Shown here: in pieces, positions 1-5,091 of the stretch
How the letters are laid out: every line of letters begins with the position of its first letter
Numbering within the stretch: position 1 is the first letter of the stretch
Assembly: GCA_947460565.1 (NCBI GenBank)
Contig: CANHJJ010000169.1
Coordinates: 1-5,091 of the forward strand
Length of the DNA stretch: 5,091 nt
DNA from: Bacteroidota bacterium
Lineage (GTDB): Bacteria; Bacteroidota; Bacteroidia; UKL13-3
Reading direction: 5' to 3'
Made by a program: the position numbers and the translations under genes
Notes under the pieces: model-generated
Told to the model about the DNA's origin: nothing
The model's database searches: none
The model's input: the letters and a program-made list of their open reading frames with translations, nothing else

Positions 1-32
1 GCATTAAGCAGCAACTAATAACATATTTCTAG

Positions 33-60
33 CCGTCATTGCGAACGCAGTGAAGCAATC
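33..60. repeat. Half of a dispersed CGTCATTGCGA-type repeat
   Basis: The sequence begins CCGTCATTGCGAACG and ends GTGAAGCAATC. This closely resembles a short palindromic repeat of the form CGTCATTGCGAGCG...GAAGCAATC that I recall from intergenic regions of many unrelated bacterial genomes. ATTGC (38-42) can pair with GCAAT (55-59) as a short stem. The usual inverted partner arm is absent downstream; the element runs straight into the terminator hairpin at 63-95. Read on the minus strand it encodes a tail ending LLHCVRNDG, which is typical of spurious ORFs made from this repeat. Recognition is from memory; copy number in this genome cannot be seen from one window. Confidence 0.5.
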
Positions 61-62
61 TT

Positions 63-95
63 AAAAAGCCAATTGAGAAATCAATTGGCTTTTTT
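63..95. terminator. Strong GAAA-loop rho-independent terminator, probably bidirectional
   Basis: A perfect 14-bp stem (63-76 with 81-94) encloses a GAAA tetraloop (77-80). The core is AAGCCAATTGA paired with TCAATTGGCTT, and a run of six T follows at 90-95. On the minus strand the A5 at 63-67 gives a matching T run, so it could end transcription in both directions. The plus-strand direction would suit a gene ending near or before the left edge; short open frames close at 16-18 and 30-32, but too little is visible to call one. For the minus strand it would be a second, distant stop for the repeat-protein gene. Confidence 0.72.
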
Positions 96-125
96 GTTTC
101 TGAGCTTAGAAGTTTCCAACCGAAT

Positions 126-181
126 AACCAATTGTCGGAAAGCAATTTCCGACAACATTGAAAGCAATTTTCGAAATGGTT
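126..181. repeat. Two abutting hairpins sharing a GAAAGCAATTT core
   Basis: The first hairpin is a perfect 10-bp stem, TTGTCGGAAA (132-141) with TTTCCGACAA (146-155), closed by a GCAA tetraloop. With no spacer, a second imperfect hairpin follows: CATT-GAAA (156-163) pairs with TTTC-GA-AATG (169-178), with a 2-nt bulge and a GCAAT loop. Both carry nearly the same loop-proximal sequence. AACCA (126-130) could also pair with TGGTT (177-181), which would turn the block into a three-way structure at the cost of the base of hairpin two. No T run follows on either strand, so it is not an obvious terminator. A REP-like element or the relic of a structured RNA are both possible. Confidence 0.5.
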
Positions 182-293
182 GAATTTGCACATTGAATTA
201 TCTCGCTCTTTAAGTCTTATTTGTTTTATAAACATTATTCCAAATACGAAGCCGATTTTCGAGATTATTTTCTTTGTAAAAATTTTACTTTCC
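182..293. other. Non-coding stretch without recognisable features
   Basis: This is AT-rich sequence between the hairpin pair and the palindrome in front of the transposase relic. I found no conserved protein match in any frame, no tRNA-like fold and no clear promoter. The open minus-strand frame that crosses it (29-295) is judged spurious because its C-terminus is made from the dispersed repeat and the terminator hairpin. Together with the neighbouring entries this accounts for 1-655, which contains no intact gene. Confidence 0.5.
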
Positions 294-325
294 AAACCAT
301 TAGGTTTTTAAAACCTTATAGGTTT
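294..325. repeat. Double AAACC/GGTTT palindrome (REP-like) before the transposase relic
   Basis: Two small inverted repeats stand in tandem: AAACC-ATTA-GGTTT (294-307) and AAACCT-TAT-AGGTTT (311-325), separated by TTA. The whole 32-nt block is also nearly self-complementary, with AGGTTTT-T-AAAACCT (302-316) at its centre. It ends 8 nt before the ATG of the RAYT remnant. RAYT transposases are known to be flanked by the short palindromes (REPs) they act on, so this is a good candidate for the cognate element. I recall similar AAACCT/AGGTTT palindromes from intergenic regions of other Bacteroidota, but could not check this. Confidence 0.5.
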
Positions 326-333
326 AAGTTTAG

Positions 334-569
334 ATGAATGAAAAAAAAATGAAAGGCCTCGAACGATTTAATCTTAGTACCTATTACCATATAGTTAACT
401 ATGCAGTTGGCAAAGAAAATCTTTTTAGAAATGATGACAATTACCTGTTTTTCTTCGAAAATATGCCATGTATAAGCCTTCTGTTTGCGATAAAATAGCA
501 TATTGCTTAATGCCCAATCATATTCATTTTTTTATAAGACGCCATTTGGAATTAATTGAACTTCCCTAA
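334..569 (+). pseudogene. REP-associated tyrosine transposase (RAYT, Y1/HUH) remnant, frameshifted
   Basis: RAYT proteins are single-stranded-DNA transposases of the Y1_Tnp/IS200-like family that cut at REP hairpins using an HUH metal site and one tyrosine. The plus strand from ATG 334 reads FNLSTYYHIVNYAVGKENLF and then RNDDNYLFFFE, a typical RAYT N-terminus (YHI.N.AVG..NLFR...NY.FF). The frame is then lost and stops at 496-498. Dropping back to the frame of position 459 restores KYAMYKPSV and AYCLMPNHIHFFIR, which contains the HUH motif NHIH (516-527). The shift fits loss of one A in the run at 458-461. This second frame stops at 567-569. A third frame from 565 reads PKTLLKNLIIER and may be a further shifted piece. 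The region with the catalytic tyrosine is absent, and the remnant is about half the usual length. It is convergent with the repeat-protein gene. It is almost certainly inactive. Confidence 0.78.
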
Positions 570-589
570 AACACTTCTTAAGAATTTAA

Positions 590-638
590 TTATTGAAAGG
601 AGTTGTGGGAATGACCTTCCGCCACCTCCTTTCAATAA
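590..638 (-). terminator. Hairpin with 13-bp perfect stem after the repeat-protein gene
   Basis: TTATTGAAAGGAG (590-602) pairs perfectly with CTCCTTTCAATAA (626-638). Inside, GTG/CAC (605-607 with 623-625) and GGAA/TTCC (608-611 with 617-620) extend the stem past two 2-nt bulges to a TGACC loop. It begins 17 nt beyond the minus-strand stop codon at 656-658, the expected place for a terminator. The sequence after the stem on the minus strand is only AT-rich (TAATTAAATTC), without a clean T run, so termination efficiency is uncertain. It also sits at the ragged end of the transposase relic and might be a REP-like hairpin from that element, or serve both roles. Confidence 0.5.
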
Positions 639-655
639 CTTAGTATCATTATTTA

Positions 656-2470
656 TTATTCAATAATTACTTTCTTCGTAATTATTCCATCAATACTTTG
701 AACCGTAACAAAATATATGCCTTTAGGTATTTGTATGTCAGAAAACTCAAGTGAAAGGATTGGAGTTTGTTTTTGTGGTGCATTGTTCAAAATAAGTTTG
801 CCCAGCAAGTCAACAATTTGAACACTTGTAATGTTATTTTTACTTTCAATATTCAACATGTTTTTAGCTGGATTCGGGAATATTTTGATACCGATTTCTT
901 CAATTTCATTAATACTATTTGCCATTTCAACAGTAAAAGCATCGGGATTTAAAACTGCCCCATCGTTAAGATTAAAATATCCAATATCATATAAACCTAA
1001 AGCTGCATTTGGCGAAATACTTACTTGCACCGTTGCTGATGTAGCCGAAGCAGCTGCAAAGCTTAATACCTCAATATCGTTTGTAGGGCTACCTTGTCTA
1101 ATAAAGTATATTGTAGGACTCCCTGTATTGAATTTTGTATTTAGCCCTGTTATGGTCACGGTTAATTGTTGGTTTTGATTGCCTTTGTTAGGCGAAACAT
1201 TCGTAATAGATTTATTGGTTCTGGTAACTGTAAACGAATTATTCAACATCACTAAACCATCTGCGTTATTTTCAACACCTACTGAATAAATGCCAAGCGC
1301 TGCGCTTGGACTTACAAATGCATTGAACACAATTGAGCTATCGCTTAATACTGTGCTATTTCCAAAATCAAGAATATCAAAAGTCTCTGATCCTTGTGAA
1401 AAGAAATGTAATGTGTTACTGCCACTGCTAAAATGGGTTTTGGTGCCTGTTATAGTCACATTCAATCCTTGGCCTTGCGAAGCTGTATTTGGTGTTATGG
1501 TAACTAAGCTTGGTGCTTTTCCAGCATTTACTGTAAAAGATGATAATAGAGCAGGTATTATTCCATCACTTATATTATAATATAAAATATCATACAAACC
1601 CAAAGAGGCATTAGGATCAATATGTATAGTTACATTAGCTTTACTAGCTGAAGTTGCATTAAAGTTAATTGTTTCTATTTCATTAGTTGGGCTTCCTTGT
1701 CTCATAAAAAATAAAGTAGGACTTCCAGTATTAAATTGTGTATTCACACCTGTTATGGTCACAGTTAATTGTTGGTTTTGCTCGCCATTATTTGGAGATA
1801 TGCTTGCAATAGCTTTATTGGTTTGTGTAACGGTAAATGAATTATTTAACATCACTAATCCATCCATGGCATTTTCAACACCCACAGAATAAACACCAAG
1901 TGGAGCAGTTCCTTTAACTAGTGCATCAAATTGAATAATAGTATTACTTAAAGGCGTATTATTTCCATTTGCATCAATGTCGAAGGATTCAGTTCCTTGT
2001 GTGAAAAAATGGAGGGTATTACTTCCACTGTTAAAATTTGTGTTTTGACCAAGGATGGTAACTTTTAATTGCTGGTTTTGAATAGCAGTATTGGGCGTTA
2101 TAGAAACCAAGCTTGGAGCAACTCCATTCACAGTAAAACCATTTGCCAAATTTATGGGGATGTTTTGAGGATTAGTAATTTTAACTGAATATAATCCCAA
2201 TGGTGAATTTGATGCAATATTTATGAATCCACCCATAGTCGTATTGTTAATTACAGTAAGATTTGAAATGTTTACAGAGTTGGTTGGGCTTCCTTGTTTT
2301 ATAAATGAAATGGTGTTAGATCCCCTAGCAAAATTGGTTGCTGTGCCAGTTATTGTTACAGGTAATTTTTGCCCACGATTGGCACTAGTAGGGTTAATAG
2401 TTATTGTTTGCGCAAAGCTACCCAATATTAACAACAAAAATAAAGAAGTGAGAGTAAATTTTATTTTCAT
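656..2470 (-). CDS. Secreted IPT/TIG-like repeat protein with T9SS type A sorting domain
   Basis: This 604-residue protein is probably exported by the Sec route and then across the outer membrane by the type IX secretion system. Residues 1-20 form a signal peptide (charged start, hydrophobic SLFLLLILG, likely cut after SFA). Five domains of about 100 residues follow, at roughly 22-115, 119-214, 219-314, 319-414 and 419-514. Each opens with a [IV].P[NT]..G/A..GQ or NQQ .L.VTITG strand pattern like IPT/TIG Ig-like domains, and each ends near LG[LVI]Y followed by FTV. Residues 523-604 are a T9SS C-terminal domain: KIFPNPAKNMLNIE, a DLLGK turn, GIYFVTV, and a basic end KKVIIE. No enzyme motif is visible, so an adhesive or structural surface role is an inference. 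The ATG at 2468-2470 gives the signal peptide and lies 10 nt after the ligase-family stop. The leader ACAAAAAAAT has no Shine-Dalgarno, as is usual in Bacteroidota. Confidence 0.9.
   Translation of the reverse strand: MKIKFTLTSLFLLLILGSFAQTITINPTSANRGQKLPVTITGTATNFARGSNTISFIKQGSPTNSVNISNLTVINNTTMGGFINIASNSPLGLYSVKITNPQNIPINLANGFTVNGVAPSLVSITPNTAIQNQQLKVTILGQNTNFNSGSNTLHFFTQGTESFDIDANGNNTPLSNTIIQFDALVKGTAPLGVYSVGVENAMDGLVMLNNSFTVTQTNKAIASISPNNGEQNQQLTVTITGVNTQFNTGSPTLFFMRQGSPTNEIETINFNATSASKANVTIHIDPNASLGLYDILYYNISDGIIPALLSSFTVNAGKAPSLVTITPNTASQGQGLNVTITGTKTHFSSGSNTLHFFSQGSETFDILDFGNSTVLSDSSIVFNAFVSPSAALGIYSVGVENNADGLVMLNNSFTVTRTNKSITNVSPNKGNQNQQLTVTITGLNTKFNTGSPTIYFIRQGSPTNDIEVLSFAAASATSATVQVSISPNAALGLYDIGYFNLNDGAVLNPDAFTVEMANSINEIEEIGIKIFPNPAKNMLNIESKNNITSVQIVDLLGKLILNNAPQKQTPILSLEFSDIQIPKGIYFVTVQSIDGIITKKVIIE
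929..2407 (-). repeat. Five in-frame coding repeats of about 300 nt, in B-A-B-A-B order
   Basis: The five domain units of the secreted protein recur at almost exactly 100 residues: the conserved prolines that open them are at 27, 126, 226, 326 and 426. Two types alternate. Units 2 and 4 (A) share QG[TS]E[ST]FDI and YSVGVEN..DGLVMLNNSFTVT. Units 1, 3 and 5 (B) share QGSPTN, and units 3 and 5 also share GLYDI. Units 2+3 (1529-2116) therefore resemble units 4+5 (929-1516) as a 600-nt pair. The likeness is visible in the DNA too, for example in the AACATCACTAA stretches near 1245 and 1850. This suggests a two-domain unit was duplicated. Confidence 0.8.
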
Positions 2471-2480
2471 ATTTTTTTGT

Positions 2481-4391
2481 TTAGTTCTTACAAATGTAAC
2501 TAAAGGATTTTATCGAGTCGAATTTTTTTAATAGAGTAGAATCGTTTTTGAGCTCAGCTAAGGTTATTGGTAAATTTGATGAATTAGGCAATGCAAATAG
2601 TTTTTCAAATTTCGCTTTTACGATGGCTAAATAATAAGTTTTGAATTGAGTATTTTTGTTATCGAATTTGAATTTTAAAATAGTAAGAAAGGCTTGGTCA
2701 ATATTGCCCATGTTAAATAAAGCAGCACTTTTGTTTAATAAAGCATCAGGCTGGTTAGGCGAAATGGCTAAGGCTTCGTTGTAATATTTTAGAGCTAAAT
2801 CATGTTTGCCTTCCATTTCATTGATAGATGCAATATTATTAAGCACATGAATTTGATAAGGATTTATTTCATATGCTTTTTCAAAAGCCAATTTAGCATT
2901 TACATTATCACCTAGGGCTGAATAAGCAACTCCTGTATACCATGGCAATGGAATTGAAAAATTGTCAATAGAATAGTATTCATTATTGGCTTTTTTAGCT
3001 TCCTTAATCATTAAAGACCAATTGTTTTTGTTGTGCGCTAGTAACATTTGATGAGCATGTGTTTCTGCTTGTGTTCGTTTAATAAATACAAATAGGTTAA
3101 AAAAGTTTACTGCTAGTATTGATATCAAAATCCATTTACTAGGGAAGGGTTTATTGGTTTTAATATCGGTAAAATACTGTTTGCAAACCATCGCTATAAT
3201 TAGCAAAATGAAGAATTGGTGTTCACTGCGTTCCAATGGAAAATCGACCAAGGCTATGATGACATAACCAATTGTTGCCATCAAAAAACCTGCTTGAATA
3301 ATCTTATTTTGTATATCAGTTTCATGTTTGATATTTTTAATACCATAGTAAATTGCATATACAAAAACAAAAATATAGACCAATAATGCTAAAATTCCGA
3401 GTTCACTCCAAATCCATAAAAAATCGTTATGTGGCCTTTGAAAAGTAGTATAGCCATCACTGATTAAATAATTGGTTTGCATGAAATTTTGTAACCCATA
3501 TTTAGGGAAAAACAACTGCCAATTTCCCCCACCCACGCCAGTAATTGGATTTTCATTTATCATTTGCCAAGTGTTGGTCCAAAGCAAAATGCGTTCGTGA
3601 ACTGTATCGTTGTTACTTAACAATGTGAGTTTGTTTTTACCTAAATAACTAAGAGCAAAAAGAACAAAAAGTAAGCTTACGATACCACCAATTTTTATGC
3701 TTTTATTTATTTTTAAATGGTTGAACAATATCAAAATACTGATACCTCCACCCGTAACAATAGCTAACAAAACTGCCTTTGTTTGAATGAATACCAATAA
3801 GCCCAGAGCAATTATTGTAAGACATATTGATACATATTTTAAAGCATATTTAGTCTTTAGTATTAAATAAGTTAAGAAAGGAAAGCACAGAAATATTATT
3901 GAGGAAAAAAGATTTTTGTGTCCAAATAGACTGTTTATTTTGTATAAATTTTTCCCATCTAACAACCGCAAATTTCCTTTTGTAAATAGCTCGTAAATTT
4001 GATATGCACAGGCAATACATACGAAAGTCAAAACACCTTTGCTGAGCGATTTTATTTCAATTAAATTGTTTTGCAACAACACATATAGGAGGATAAAAAC
4101 ACAGGTAAATAATGTATATTTATTAATTGTATAAATGGCCTCAGCATTATTAAATGCGTATGAAATTGAAATCCAAGAAAGAAAAGTTAATGCGCATAAT
4201 AGCCAGTGAATAGGTGTAAAACTTATAACTAGTTTTTTAGTAAATAATAGCACACAAGATATAATTACTACAAAAGTTGTACACCATATTTGTCTTGAAA
4301 GCATTGTAGAATCAACCGCTGCTTGCCATTTCACTAATGGAATGAATGCAATACATATGAAAATAAGAGTATTGAAAATATTTTTTTTCAT
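2481..4391 (-). CDS. O-antigen ligase/Wzy-family membrane protein with C-terminal TPR
   Basis: Proteins with this Wzy_C fold join lipid-carried glycans: WaaL ligates O-antigen to lipid A-core, Wzy polymerises repeat units, and PglL-type enzymes load proteins. This 636-residue protein has about 12 hydrophobic segments between residues 5 and 437. The family hallmarks are present: SLFGHKNLF (154-162), QTKAVLLA (203-210), and a large loop at about 251-330. That loop carries ERILLW..TW.MI.ENP..GVGGGNW (266-291), FPKYGL and RPHNDFLW.WSELGI (319-333). Residues about 440-636 are soluble and contain at least two TPR-like units (516-548 and 549-578, e.g. ALKYYNEALAISPNQPDAL) plus a likely degenerate one before them (from about 483). 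WaaL, Wzy and protein O-glycosyltransferase cannot be told apart from sequence alone. The ATG at 4389-4391 is followed by eight A; no Shine-Dalgarno is seen. It is 10 nt upstream of the T9SS cargo gene and probably co-transcribed with it. Confidence 0.88.
   Translation of the reverse strand: MKKNIFNTLIFICIAFIPLVKWQAAVDSTMLSRQIWCTTFVVIISCVLLFTKKLVISFTPIHWLLCALTFLSWISISYAFNNAEAIYTINKYTLFTCVFILLYVLLQNNLIEIKSLSKGVLTFVCIACAYQIYELFTKGNLRLLDGKNLYKINSLFGHKNLFSSIIFLCFPFLTYLILKTKYALKYVSICLTIIALGLLVFIQTKAVLLAIVTGGGISILILFNHLKINKSIKIGGIVSLLFVLFALSYLGKNKLTLLSNNDTVHERILLWTNTWQMINENPITGVGGGNWQLFFPKYGLQNFMQTNYLISDGYTTFQRPHNDFLWIWSELGILALLVYIFVFVYAIYYGIKNIKHETDIQNKIIQAGFLMATIGYVIIALVDFPLERSEHQFFILLIIAMVCKQYFTDIKTNKPFPSKWILISILAVNFFNLFVFIKRTQAETHAHQMLLAHNKNNWSLMIKEAKKANNEYYSIDNFSIPLPWYTGVAYSALGDNVNAKLAFEKAYEINPYQIHVLNNIASINEMEGKHDLALKYYNEALAISPNQPDALLNKSAALFNMGNIDQAFLTILKFKFDNKNTQFKTYYLAIVKAKFEKLFALPNSSNLPITLAELKNDSTLLKKFDSIKSFSYICKN
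2491..2498 (-). promoter_or_regulatory. Possible -7 box (TACATTTG) for the repeat-protein gene
   Basis: On the minus strand TACATTTG matches the Bacteroidota housekeeping -7 consensus TAnnTTTG. It lies inside the last codons of the ligase-family gene, 20 nt before the ATG of the repeat protein, and would give a short A-rich leader. I see no good TTTG -33 box at the usual spacing (the nearest is TTC), so the promoter is tentative. If real, it would let the T9SS cargo be transcribed apart from the upstream gene. Confidence 0.33.
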
Positions 4392-4505
4392 ATATCAATT
4401 ATAGAATATTAGAGAATGTTACAATGCTGCATATTTTAGTTTCTTGTTTTCTTTTAGAATAATTTAGAGTTTACAAGAAAGCAATTCTTTTCACTTATAT
4501 TAATA
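4392..4505 (-). other. Intergenic gap between tgt and the ligase-family gene
   Basis: This AT-rich gap separates tgt from the next gene. It contains an 8-bp inverted repeat, TTTCTTGT (4440-4447) with ACAAGAAA (4473-4480), around a 25-nt spacer and without a T run, so it is a poor terminator candidate. On the minus strand TTG, then 18 nt, then TATAATTG (4397-4404) loosely resembles a Bacteroidota promoter, but it would start transcription almost at the ATG. It is unresolved whether tgt and the ligase-family gene share a transcript. Confidence 0.3.
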
Positions 4506-5091
4506 CTACAACCTTCTACTCACCACCTCTAAGGTGCTTTTTTTCCAAGCACAAAAATCGCCTTCGATGATGTGTTTGCGGGCTTCGCCCACTAACCATA
4601 AGTAAAAGCTTAAGTTTTGAATACTGGCTATAGAAGCACCCAAAAACTCATTACACTTAATCAAATGTTTTAAATAGGCTTTTGAGTAATCGGGGGTAAA
4701 CAACTCGTCAAGTGGGCTATAATCGTTTTTCCACTTTTCGTTTTTAATATTGATAATTCCTTGTGATGTAAAGATAAATCCATGACGGGCATTGCGTGTT
4801 GGCATTACACAATCAAACATATCTATTCCAAGGCTTATACCTTCTAAGATGTTTTCAGGTGTTCCAACCCCCATTAGGTAACGGGGTTTGTCGGCAGGCA
4901 AAATATCACAAACCAATTCAGTCATTTCATACATCATCTCTGCTGGTTCACCCACACTTAGGCCTCCAAGGGCATTTCCTTCGCGGCCTTGGTCGGCAAT
5001 AAACTGAGCCGATTCTTTCCTTAAATCTTTATAGGTACTGCCCTGTACGATGGGAAACAAGGTCTGAGATTTGCCATACAGAGGCTCAGTA
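4506..5091 (-). CDS. tgt: Queuine tRNA-guanine transglycosylase (Tgt), C-terminal part, cut by window edge
   Basis: Bacterial Tgt swaps guanine-34 in the anticodon of GUN tRNAs (Asp, Asn, His, Tyr) for preQ1, a step in queuosine synthesis in the cytoplasm. The visible 194 residues start at TEPLYGKSQT and continue open beyond 5091, so the true start is outside; the TTG at 5058-5060 is not a start. Family features are clear: LFPIVQG (11-17), GGLSVGEP (42-49), RYLMGVGTPENILEGI, and GIDMFDCVMPTRNARHG with the catalytic Asp at residue 93 (4812-4814; the FDC Asp, equivalent to D280 of the Zymomonas enzyme). The C-terminal FYLWLVGEARKHII is typical of Bacteroidota. Full-length enzymes have about 375 residues, so roughly the N-terminal half is missing from view. 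The usual CxCxxC...H zinc site is not present: the stretch before YSKAYL has no Cys, and IQNL replaces IHNL. The gene ends with RRL and TAG. Confidence 0.96.
   Translation of the reverse strand, partial: TEPLYGKSQTLFPIVQGSTYKDLRKESAQFIADQGREGNALGGLSVGEPAEMMYEMTELVCDILPADKPRYLMGVGTPENILEGISLGIDMFDCVMPTRNARHGFIFTSQGIINIKNEKWKNDYSPLDELFTPDYSKAYLKHLIKCNEFLGASIASIQNLSFYLWLVGEARKHIIEGDFCAWKKSTLEVVSRRL

Noticed and set aside
29..295. An 88-codon minus-strand open frame across the left intergenic region
   Set aside because: Its C-terminus (LLHCVRNDG) is made from the dispersed repeat, and the part before it from the two hairpin regions. It has no recognisable domain and is rich in Cys, Trp and Lys as random frames in such DNA often are.
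126..325. The hairpin and palindrome block as a CRISPR array
   Set aside because: The repeats differ in sequence and spacing, there are no regular spacers, and no cas gene is present.
316..501. A 61-codon minus-strand open frame
   Set aside because: It is antisense to the RAYT relic, whose plus-strand frames carry clear family motifs. The minus-strand peptide shows nothing recognisable.
767..1580. Several plus-strand frames (767-952, 831-1178, 1290-1580)
   Set aside because: They lie opposite the repeat-protein gene, and their apparent similarity to one another reflects the coding repeats read in antisense.
2223..2531. A 102-codon plus-strand frame across the start of the repeat-protein gene
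   Set aside because: It is antisense to the signal-peptide and first-domain coding region and the junction with the ligase-family gene; no domain is visible.
4381..4388. A run of eight A directly after the ATG of the ligase-family gene, as a phase-variation site
   Set aside because: Lys-Lys-Asn starts are common in AT-rich genomes, and eight A is within chance. Nothing else suggests slippage.
4796..5002. A 68-codon plus-strand frame inside tgt
   Set aside because: It is antisense to the most conserved part of tgt, where codon constraint tends to keep an opposite frame open.

Overview
The window looks like chromosomal DNA of an AT-rich member of the Bacteroidota. Three things point there: a secreted protein ending in a type IX secretion (T9SS) sorting domain, a Tgt of the Bacteroidota type (conserved C-terminal FYLWLVGEARKHII stretch), and A-rich gene leaders without Shine-Dalgarno sequences. 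I cannot name a genus. All three protein-coding genes lie on the minus strand, so they read from right to left.

Right end to centre. 4506-5091 is the C-terminal half of tgt (tRNA-guanine transglycosylase, queuosine pathway), cut by the window edge. A 114-nt gap follows. Next, 2481-4391 encodes a 636-residue membrane protein with a Wzy_C/O-antigen-ligase core and a C-terminal TPR region. Only 10 nt further on, 656-2470 encodes a 604-residue secreted protein: signal peptide, five IPT/TIG-like domains of about 100 residues in a B-A-B-A-B order, and a T9SS type A sorting domain. The ligase-family gene and the repeat protein probably form one transcription unit. A Bacteroidota-type -7 box in the end of the ligase gene may let the second gene also be expressed alone. 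A glycan ligase or polymerase next to a T9SS surface protein suggests a cell-surface role for the pair, but the sequence does not prove a functional link.

Left end, 1-655. I find no intact gene here. The stretch holds several small repeats and mobile-element remains: half of a dispersed CGTCATTGCGA-type repeat, a strong GAAA-loop terminator hairpin, a pair of abutting hairpins, and a double AAACC/GGTTT palindrome. Just after that palindrome is a broken REP-associated tyrosine transposase (RAYT, Y1/HUH family) on the plus strand. It has a clear single-base frameshift, yet its HUH motif (NHIH) is still readable. A 13-bp perfect-stem hairpin lies between this relic and the stop codon of the repeat protein, probably as its terminator.

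I see no convincing new multi-gene system. The points most worth a second look are the RAYT relic with its likely cognate palindromes, the alternating repeat architecture of the T9SS cargo, and a Tgt that lacks all the canonical zinc ligands.
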